A DNA stretch of 64,000 nt, taken from the NCBI GenBank assembly GCA_030407315.1, contig JALQPE010002363.1, forward strand, positions 1-64,000. Direction: 5' to 3'. Numbering within the stretch: position 1 is the first letter of the stretch; the number at the start of each line of letters is the position of its first letter. The DNA is from Asparagopsis taxiformis (taxonomy: Eukaryota > Rhodophyta > Florideophyceae > Bonnemaisoniales > Bonnemaisoniaceae). A model generated the notes under the pieces. That model searched no databases. It saw only the letters and a list, made by a program, of their open reading frames with translations, and was not told the DNA's origin. Made by a program: the position numbers and the translations under genes. Positions 56,101 through 64,000 of the stretch are shown piece by piece.

Positions 56101-58229
56101 AAAATGTGTGCGATGCGATGTGAATCAATTAAACAATACTCGTTCTAGAAAAGCTACAGCAAGTGCTTCAACTATGGCACAATTTGCGGTGCACGTCGGG
56201 CAGTAGGTACTTCAATGACTGCACCATATGCGATTTCATAGTCTGATCCAATGATTTCCCGTCGATTCTCTTCTCTCCTTCATGTATTTTGCTTCAGCTA
56301 TTGTGCTGGGTGATTTTTCTTGCACATAATCAATGCACATGGATAGCAAACTTTAGTGAATGGTTTCGTTTGTTGACAGCGATGAGAAAACAGTATACTC
56401 TTGAATTGAGTATACTCAATTCGGAACGTCTATGAAAAGGATTCTGCTTCTCCACTATCAACTATCTGGGTTACATATGGCCGGTGTTGAACTGGATTCC
56501 CTCGGATGCATCGCATATGCTCGAAGCCGTTTACTTCCAAGAGTAACTGTTGTAGAGTACACAATTGATATGTACATAGATGCATTAAATTCGTCATGGG
56601 TGAGTCAAGCTCTGCGCTACCTTAAATTCAGCTGCGCAGTTTGACCACGGGCATTCCGTACTGAGTATGGCAGAGCATGAAAGAGGCTCGCGGAGGGAGA
56701 TTCCAAAGCCTGTAAAAGCCACTCCCGTATATACAGACATATGCACGCGCTTGCAAGCATCCCGCAAGGTCCGCATTAGAACTTTCCACTCATGTACATA
56801 TATACAGCCATGCACATCATGCACATTGTCTTCGTATCGTTAAATGTTGATAAATCATTACCAGTTAGCTGTATAATTGTTCAATGAGATAGGCTGTCCG
56901 GAATAAACCCAGTACATGTTCAAAACTTCATCGCGATGCACGAAGTTCGCACTGCACCGACTCTTCTAATGCATGGTATCCGTTTGTTACCAATCGCTTT
57001 GCTGAAGCATCCGCGCTTACTTGAACTTGTATAACATACACGGGGTATGATACGGCCATGCTATCGACCTCTACGCGTGTTACCTTCTTCTTAAAGATGT
57101 AGATGGAACATTGGTCTATCCAACTTCATCATCTTAACCATAGCTCATGAACTGCAGTGCAGATGATGAAGATAAAATGCATGCTGTTGTTACCATGATT
57201 GTGCGATAATGAAACTTGGGGTAATGATCATGTATTGCGCATAATAGTTCGCTTCATGACTTCCAATAACCTCCTTCATTTCCAGTTCATATGTAAACAT
57301 TGAGACATGAGGCTTTGCGAAGGGTGAGATGCTTCTATTACCCAATATCGCAGCTCTGAAAGGCGGTGACGATGGGCACGAGCTCATGAATGCGTCTGTA
57401 AGGGAGGGTGAAGAAATCGCGGTAGCAGAGCTAATTTACCGCTTGGCAAAGCGCTTCTCGTACAGTGTGACGTAGTGATGGTTGGCGAAAGGTAGCACGG
57501 TGGACGATGTCTAGTTCGTGACTTGGATAGAGCGGTTCCTTTCGCGCGGAATGCTCTGCATCTTCGGAAGCTTGCGCGCTAGTTAGACATGCAGGAAGCA
57601 GAGTGGTGGGGGAAGAGATATTGGTGCGGCAGAGGCGGATGTTAGACGGATGGATAGATGCGATGGCACTGTAGATCCACGAGCGATGCGATGAAAGTTG
57701 CTATCTCTGCCATTTTCCAATGCACCGACATGCCATGCGAGACATTCATCATCAACATTAACTTATTCGTCCAAATCTTCACATCCTCCAGATCCATCTT
57801 CTATTTCATACAAGCTTGGTCTAACAGTAACCGATTGGATACACCACCGTCGGTGTGTTTTGAAAACGATCTGATGGCTCATGTGCACTTTCTTGTTGCA
57901 AGCATAAAAAAGTTTGAGATTTCAGGATGCGATACGCATCATACCAGCTCAAACGCTTTATTACCATGAGAGACAGACCACGTGATATTGAAAATCGGAA
58001 ATAAATATTTAAAATTCAGAACAATGCACAACTGATAGGTCATTTTTGCTTCCAAAATAGAAGTTTGAATAGCTTGGTAACTATGAGCACTGAACCAACC
58101 AAATGAGTACCATTGTAATTTGCTCCAAAGTAGCTCTCCAGCGATATGCATTACACCCAGATTCGCCCATTCTGAAATTTCCCTATTTCAAAAATATTCC
58201 CCGAAATACACCAAACTAGCGTTCTGGAT
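56101..58229. other. Non-coding arm sequence, right copy
   Basis: Inverted copy of 7976-10090, with the same 20-bp palindrome at about 56403-56422. No gene supportable. Confidence 0.5.
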
Positions 58230-58700
58230 CGAACCCTCCGAGGGTCTTGGATGGATAGGACAGATAGTGGAAGGCTTTTAAGCCTGTGACCAAGCGGCTA
58301 TCGATTGGTTGGAGGAAGGAAATTACAGAGGAAATATAGCTGAGTACGGTGCTCGCGATAGCTGTTAGGTTAAAGTCAAATATGTTTTTCGATTATTTTT
58401 CGTACGGAAATGCCTTGGAAAAGACGATGCTTTGTCGTTCTCTTGGAGGGAGTCCGTTGCATTGCACTCAATTCGAGAGCATCGTCATGAAGGAGAGGAT
58501 TCCTTCTGCTTGTTAGAATCGGTTTAGAGCAGATAGCTATTGCATTACTGGCCAGCCCAGAAATTGTAGAATTTCGGGCAGCAAAAATATTGTAAAAAAC
58601 TTTGATTTTAGCGGGTCGATTGTGCCGTACGGCACACCCCCATCTCAAAAACATGTTCACATGTGCATGTTTTTGAGAATAGCCCAAATTTTAACTCAAA
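58230..58700 (-). repeat. Repeat B plus hairpin repeat HR, copy 10 (minus orientation)
   Basis: Repeat B at 58230-58535 and a complete hairpin repeat at 58545-58700, directly upstream of the leader of ParB/dioxygenase copy C. Confidence 0.85.
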
Positions 58701-59048
58701 TCAGGGTGTCCCCCGGATAAAGGGGTGCTCGCAGCCGCCCCGAAAGCCGCCTAGCTTGACAGCTGTAATTTTAACACATTACACATCAAGGACACTGCCT
58801 GCTTCACGCCACCTCGTCAGGTTTCGAGAGCCCGACTCGGGCCCATTCCGAACGGACACTCACATCTCGATTGCCTGTCTTGCATTCCAGCGGTCACGAT
58901 AGGTGTGTACCTAACAAAATTTCGGTTGTATTGTGTTATTATTTCCAGCGATTGGCGTTCACGACCATTCTTCAACGTGAAACATACCATCCACATCACT
59001 CGAATACGTCAACGTCAACCATCTCTTTTCCTTTCCAACTCAACAACC
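58701..59048 (+). promoter_or_regulatory. 5' leader/promoter region of ParB/dioxygenase copy C
   Basis: Same conserved leader as the other copies. The ATG context is CAACCATGG. Confidence 0.45.
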
Positions 59049-62000
59049 ATGGCGGATACGCATTTCAGCAGTTTGTTTTCAACGGTTTGCGGAGATCAAG
59101 TGAGCGCGTCAGCGGAGTCGCGCGGACTCAAGCGCGGCGTCGATGTCAATTTGTTTGCGGACGTGGACGGTGCGGCTGTGCATATTGGGACGGCTTCGGT
59201 GAGCACTGCTGGTGGCGATGTTGGCTTCCGCGCACGCTGCACAACCACAAGCTGCCGGAAACCGACGAGGCGGACTATATCGTCGTGCGCAACATTGCGA
59301 CTAAGGACAAGTTCAAGGACCTCCCGTTCCCGTACATGTTTGATGGCGCCGAGAGACCGCCGGACACGATGGGTGGAGCATACGCCGCGGCGTTTTTACC
59401 CTTGGGATACTCGGATAATGCGCCCCGCTGCGGAGGATGGCCCTAGCGACATTCGTACCCCTGCTGCAGCGTCAAACTTCAACGCAGCGACGAACCAGGC
59501 CAGCTCGGGACGGATGCCCAGTACCGGTCCAGCAGGCGAAATCACTGGTTCGGGGGGTACGAAGCATCCAGCACGCTCCATTCCGGTTTCGGGAGGCACG
59601 AAGCGCCCTGCTCGCTCTGCAAGACCCTCCAGTGGAGGCACGAAGCACCCTGCTCGCTCTGCCAGAGCCTCCAGTGGAGGCACGAAGCACCCTGCTCGCT
59701 CCAACGTCACCGAAGCTACTACGCAGGACGTAACCGAGGTGGACGACGAAACGGAGGTGGCGGAGAGCATTCGTGAGCAGCAGGGGACGCAAATTACGGT
59801 GCCCAAGTTTGTGACGTCGGATTACGTCGGAGAAGGAGCGACTGTGTTGGTGAGGCAGCTAGTGGAACCAGCCGTGACCCTTCGGGATGTGAAAGAAGAC
59901 CACGTGGAGGACATGCGCAACAATATGTTGGCTGTGGGGTATGTGAGCTCTTCGCGTATCACTGTGACGGTGCTGAGGTCGCAGAACACGCATCTGCCCG
60001 CCGACACGCGTCTGTTCCAGAATGGCAAATTCCATGCCAATGCGAACGTGACCGTGATCGACGGACTGCATCGTCTCAATGCTATGCATAGCATTGCCGA
60101 TGACTTCACGCGCCTCACCCGTATGCACAGAACCAAGCTGCCACAGGACGCAAACCGCTTGCGCTGGGTTACTCAGCCTCTGGATGTGTACTACCTTCGC
60201 CGCAAGGACGACAGTGATCTTCAGCCTCATGAGATCATCCACAAGAGTGCAGAGTCGAACCATACGACTGGGACGCAACTGACGGAGCGCTCCCTGGTTC
60301 GAATCTTGTCGTCCATCCAGCAGTTCATCCGTACGATTGCTGTTGCAAATAACGTGGAAAACGCTGGCGACTTGCGTGAGTCTGATGTCATCCGAACATT
60401 GTTCGAGGCGCAGTTCATGGGGATGATGAATTCAACGAACACGGCCCGGCGGTGGACGCGTTTGGCTATAGCAACGCTGAAGCATCCTGTTCTCGACGAC
60501 GTGTTGCGTGAGCTGAACAATTCCGAGCGCCGCAACGAGATTGGGATAACGCACCTGGACCACAAGATAGTGCGCGAGTTGCTGGAAGAAAACTTTGTCT
60601 TCGTCTTGCGTGGTCTTTCGGAGTACTTGAACCCTGCTCATGGTGGACGTCCGGATGGACGCTTTGACGTGAACGACTTCTATACATACGTCCGTCGCGT
60701 GACTGCAATAGCAAATTCTCTGTACGCTGCGTATGGGCGCCCAAAGAGTATTATGCGCAAGTCATTTCTGAGCACAGAGATGGCAATTGGGTCGGTTAAG
60801 CATCCGAAGGAGTTGCAATGGCATCTCACCAATGCCATTGCAATGTATAGAGGGGACGACCGGAGCAGTGAGGTTCGAATGAGACGGAGAACCACACGTT
60901 TACAGGATTTGGAAACGAACTTGAAAGAGCTTTTCAATCCGACATTGAAGAAGAAGACTAAGGCTCGACGCAAACGCCGCCCTTCTGCTGCCAATGTGAG
61001 ACTCACTCACAAGAAGCAGCGGAATGTCGAACATGAGCCTGCTTCGCATGGCATCCGCCGCCGTTCACAGCGACTTCGCTCGACGGGGAGCACACGCCTC
61101 GAGGAAGAAGAGCCGGTTGTGGTACAACAATCCGCCGGGGAAGAAGAGCAGGCCGTTGTTGATAAACCCACCGATCAACAACAAGCCACTGCTTCCGGTG
61201 ATGAGGTTGACGAAGACTCCGCCCGTTCCCCCGATTCTGCCGTTGAGATTGTCCCCCAAGATAACCAACGTGCTGGTGCGACTCCCTCCAACCAAGAATC
61301 TGTCCATACCGCTTCGGACGAGGAAGACAAAAACGGTGCAGACGAGGGCCAAGTCGAAAGCAAGGGGGTCCGCGAAGTGACAATTACACTCACTGTTCCG
61401 GAAGGAGTGGAAGTCGATGAAGACGGTTACATCGTTCGTGACTCTCCTTCTGAACACGACCTCCTGTTCGACGACCGTATGCCATCTCTTCCTGACGATT
61501 TCGAAGTCAAAGACCGGGCCGAAGGGCATCATCTGGCGCAGCGTCCCGCGGACGTCATCGCATCGGTGAGGGTTGGCTGTCTGCCCCCGATTGAGCTCAG
61601 GTTGTTATTGGAGAGTGTGGAAATCGATGAGGAGGGCAGAGAGGTGAGGTATTTGAAGCAAGTGGCGATGGACCCTGTGTTTGAGGGGCTGCATATTCCG
61701 GAACAACATCGGGCTCGTCATCTTGTTTTGGAGATCGACACCATCTATCCGATGTTTTTCGCAGCGTGGAAGATGGCTGCCAAGGCGATGTGTGAGCCTA
61801 CATCGACGTTTCTACCCTCGAGGCTGGACTTCGCCCAGGTTGCGCGAATGTCTACAAGCTGGAAAGATTCGTATGAGGCCGGCACTGGTATGGCGTACTT
61901 CCACAATTGCCGAACGGAAATCAACGAGCGAGGGTATACGGTGATGCACAATTTCGCGGATGTAAGCTACCTCGATGCGTCGGACAAGTTCCCATTTGAC

Positions 62001-63014
62001 TTGGGTCTCATGGAAGAAATTCCTAACCAGGAATTGTTTCGGTACTTCTTGGGAACATGGGAGGGGGAGCAGGTGCACAAGGACCCTGGGAACCGGCAGC
62101 TGTGGAGTCCCATTGTCAATACGGGGGACGATGAAACAGATGAGAAGAACCGGAATGAGGGGAGGGCTCGCTTCACGTCTACGCGCCACTGCCTGGTTGA
62201 CTATGCCGAGAACGATGAGACGCATATCGACCGGTTCAAGTTTGTGACGCGGCGAGCCCTGCTGGATGTGTGGTTGGGAATCCTTGTCCGGCTGATAGGG
62301 CTGGAGGAGTGCGGTTTACCGGGAGAAAAACTTGTCATGCCGGCATCTGGGGGACGGTTTTTGATAACGGGAAAGGGGTGTCCTCGGCAGGTCCCACACA
62401 ATGATTTCCCTGTTCCTCCTCGCGACCGCAAAGATAAACTTCCGGGTTACTTTGTTATTGCCAACGGAGATGACCCATTCCCTATCTGGGTGTGTCCAGG
62501 GTCCCACAAGTACGTCTTTTCCAAAGCGCTGGAATTAGATATGTACGCCAAGACGATGAAGCTGAAGAAGGTAATCGTTCCGCCACGTTCAGTCTTCATC
62601 GGTCACGGCCATGTACAACATGCCGGGGCAGGGCATGTCGACAGAGTTGTGTCACACACGACAACGAGGTATCACACGTATTTCAGGAATGTGTCGTATC
62701 CGATTCCCGACAATGTTTCGTTTGGTTTCATCAGGCGGTTGGGATTCGAAGAAGAAGTAATCCCCAATGCTCCGCGCCGGTCTGCCAGGCAAAGTCAACC
62801 GGGACCTGTCAATGTTCGCCACAAGACAGTTGTTCCCATCCCGGTCAAGAAAGATCGTAGGCCAAAGACAGGGCAGCTGGGAATGATGCTGATGAAGACG
62901 ACAGAACGCAAGCCAGAACTCAAGCCTATAGCCCACACAATTAGTGGGGTCCCATTGATGCCTATTCTGCCGGGAGATCCTGAATATCAAATTCAGTATT
63001 ATAGTGAGGACTAA
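59049..63014 (+). CDS. ParB-like/2OG-Fe(II) dioxygenase fusion, copy C
   Basis: 1321 aa from the ATG (MADTHFSSLF). Order: N-terminal region; four SGGTKHPARS-type repeats at about 165-220; ParB-like domain around 260-400 with VTVIDGLHRLNAMHSI (DGLHRL 338-343); helical part; basic nuclear-signal-like stretch (KKKTKARRKRRPS) near 635; acidic linker; then a C-terminal PhyH-like 2OG-Fe(II) dioxygenase with ligands H1117 and D1119 (VPHNDF), CPGSHKYV, H1191 (VQHAGAGH) and a candidate 2OG-binding R near 1207 (TTTRYHTYF). The dioxygenase could hydroxylate a DNA base or protein; the substrate is unknown. The long frame is deceptive: a lost C near 59225 and an added T near 59396 cancel, leaving about 57 residues (RARCTTTSCRKP...) out of frame relative to copy B. 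Confidence 0.8.
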   Translation: MADTHFSSLFSTVCGDQVSASAESRGLKRGVDVNLFADVDGAAVHIGTASVSTAGGDVGFRARCTTTSCRKPTRRTISSCATLRLRTSSRTSRSRTCLMAPRDRRTRWVEHTPRRFYPWDTRIMRPAAEDGPSDIRTPAAASNFNAATNQASSGRMPSTGPAGEITGSGGTKHPARSIPVSGGTKRPARSARPSSGGTKHPARSARASSGGTKHPARSNVTEATTQDVTEVDDETEVAESIREQQGTQITVPKFVTSDYVGEGATVLVRQLVEPAVTLRDVKEDHVEDMRNNMLAVGYVSSSRITVTVLRSQNTHLPADTRLFQNGKFHANANVTVIDGLHRLNAMHSIADDFTRLTRMHRTKLPQDANRLRWVTQPLDVYYLRRKDDSDLQPHEIIHKSAESNHTTGTQLTERSLVRILSSIQQFIRTIAVANNVENAGDLRESDVIRTLFEAQFMGMMNSTNTARRWTRLAIATLKHPVLDDVLRELNNSERRNEIGITHLDHKIVRELLEENFVFVLRGLSEYLNPAHGGRPDGRFDVNDFYTYVRRVTAIANSLYAAYGRPKSIMRKSFLSTEMAIGSVKHPKELQWHLTNAIAMYRGDDRSSEVRMRRRTTRLQDLETNLKELFNPTLKKKTKARRKRRPSAANVRLTHKKQRNVEHEPASHGIRRRSQRLRSTGSTRLEEEEPVVVQQSAGEEEQAVVDKPTDQQQATASGDEVDEDSARSPDSAVEIVPQDNQRAGATPSNQESVHTASDEEDKNGADEGQVESKGVREVTITLTVPEGVEVDEDGYIVRDSPSEHDLLFDDRMPSLPDDFEVKDRAEGHHLAQRPADVIASVRVGCLPPIELRLLLESVEIDEEGREVRYLKQVAMDPVFEGLHIPEQHRARHLVLEIDTIYPMFFAAWKMAAKAMCEPTSTFLPSRLDFAQVARMSTSWKDSYEAGTGMAYFHNCRTEINERGYTVMHNFADVSYLDASDKFPFDLGLMEEIPNQELFRYFLGTWEGEQVHKDPGNRQLWSPIVNTGDDETDEKNRNEGRARFTSTRHCLVDYAENDETHIDRFKFVTRRALLDVWLGILVRLIGLEECGLPGEKLVMPASGGRFLITGKGCPRQVPHNDFPVPPRDRKDKLPGYFVIANGDDPFPIWVCPGSHKYVFSKALELDMYAKTMKLKKVIVPPRSVFIGHGHVQHAGAGHVDRVVSHTTTRYHTYFRNVSYPIPDNVSFGFIRRLGFEEEVIPNAPRRSARQSQPGPVNVRHKTVVPIPVKKDRRPKTGQLGMMLMKTTERKPELKPIAHTISGVPLMPILPGDPEYQIQYYSED

Positions 63015-63319
63015 GAGGAAGAACAGTTTTCAGACGGCTAGATAGCTTAACAACTACTACTTTGGTAAACAATTATCGAGAATATAATCATCTCCTTTAT
63101 CACTTTCAATCTATGAACCTAGTATAATGTATTTCCGTTCCATGCTTTCAAACTAGATTGTCCATTCCCTCGTGGATTGGAGCATGATTTCCAGGACGAT
63201 TCCCTCACATCTCTAGACTCGATGGTCTATGCTAGAAATAGCAGAACAATTGGGTTTGTACGTGCTTCATCGCCTACTTGCTTCCGGTAATGGGTGGACG
63301 TGCACGATACACGATCAAC
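63015..63319 (+). other. Shared 3' region of ParB/dioxygenase copy C
   Basis: Same 3' sequence as after copy B and, inverted, copy A. No gene. Confidence 0.6.
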
Positions 63320-64000
63320 CTGAAATAGACGTCCCGTGGATGTCCAGCTCAGATGCATTGCTGGCCAGCCCAGAAACTCTACAATTTCGGGCACAAAAAA
63401 ATATTGCAAAAAACATCGATTTGGGCGGTCGATTGTGCCGTACGGCACACCCCCATCTCAAAAACATGTTCACATGTGCATGTTTTTGAGAATAGCCCAA
63501 ATTTTAATTCAAATCAGGGTGTCTAATTTGGCCACAACGGCCCCAGGAACTGACCGCCGGCCCCGATCGGGGGCTATCACTGGCGTCTGTAAGCACCAAC
63601 TGTAAGCCGGAGCCGGCCGCCGCCCCGATCGGGGCTATCACTGGCTTCTATAAGTACCAACTGTAAGCCAAAATCGCGTCTCACGAAGGGTCGATTTCAG
63701 GCTCAACACGTCAGGGACAGGTCTTGGTCCTTGTTTCTTCATGGTCCCGCCCCACTCTCTCACGACCAACCTGAAATGGACGTCCGGTGGATGTCCAGCT
63801 CGATTGCACTGCTGGCCAGCCCAGAAATTCTAAAATTTCCGAAAAATCAATTTGGTGGTCCAGCATCTCCTGTGCCGAAAATTCCCGCACTCACTTCTGA
63901 TATACTATATCGTAGTAGTAGTAGTCTAGACGTTTTTCGCACTTGTACGCATCAGGGAAGGCGTCATGGAAGGTTGACACTACGCTACTTGTGTACCGCG
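63320..64000 (-). repeat. Hairpin repeat HR, copy 11, GC-rich block and partial repeat
   Basis: Full hairpin repeat at 63320-63525 (minus orientation), the tandem GC-rich block to 63680, a partial hairpin-family repeat at about 63765-63860, and sub-TIR sequence to the window edge. By analogy with 704-2200 an outer-type TIR probably begins within about 1.5 kb beyond the window. Confidence 0.8.

Larger units (their letters stand above)
55904..64000 (-). repeat. Right arm of the large inverted duplication
   Basis: Reverse complement of 2201-10294 to the window edge with very few differences. Similarity seems to persist faintly for about 18 bp beyond the breakpoint (CCATCACCGGGAAAGTCC versus CCATCATCGAGAAAGTCC), so the junction may have used local homology. 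Confidence 0.9.

Overview
ORGANISM. The window is eukaryotic nuclear DNA: one pseudogene has a GT-AG intron, there are SET, RING/SNF2, PHD-like and chromodomain proteins, a Ty3/Gypsy chromovirus fragment, and host-type genes such as ALG12. The large genes are mostly single long ORFs, so the genome looks intron-poor. An alga or similar protist is plausible (a red alga is my weak guess); the sequence does not settle it. Nearly everything here belongs to mobile elements, nested or rearranged into each other.

LAYOUT. 1-703: tail of a Ty3/Gypsy integrase with a chromodomain, cut by an element end. 704-1440 and 34668-35396: matching terminal inverted repeats (TIRs) of an outer element. 11430-34665: an inner element of about 23 kb with long TIRs (about 2.7-2.9 kb) whose tips match the outer ones. 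It carries a Plavaka/CACTA-like transposase, a coiled-coil protein, a DNA N6-adenine-type methyltransferase fused to a SET domain, and a ParB-like/2-oxoglutarate dioxygenase fusion. The outer element's left arm has another ParB/dioxygenase copy and a second methyltransferase with a PHD-like finger. 35520-50580: a region bounded by arrays of ACTGCC/GGCAGT motifs, holding a second coiled-coil gene, ALG12, glycosyltransferase and SHPRH pseudogenes, and palindromic 118-bp satellites. 50554-55850: a divergent gene pair, a second and unrelated-looking ParB-like protein and a DUF7869-type transposase. 55904-64000: a near-identical inverted copy of 2201-10294, with a third ParB/dioxygenase copy.

HOW IT MAY WORK. 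Each set of elements combines a transposase, a ParB-like nucleic-acid protein, a DNA methyltransferase and chromatin domains (SET, PHD-like). The inner element adds a putative base- or protein-modifying dioxygenase. I read this as transposons carrying their own DNA/chromatin-modification kit (inference). A roughly 190-bp repeat with two palindromes lies at the borders of the ParB/dioxygenase and methyltransferase-SET modules and may be the joint for cassette exchange. The long TIRs carry outward-facing arrays of intron-like signals around conserved 27-nt microexon-like blocks, which I do not know from any described transposon.

CAUTION. Many breaks in the ORFs are one-base changes in short homopolymers and differ between near-identical copies, so some may be assembly errors rather than real mutations. 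All family assignments are by eye.
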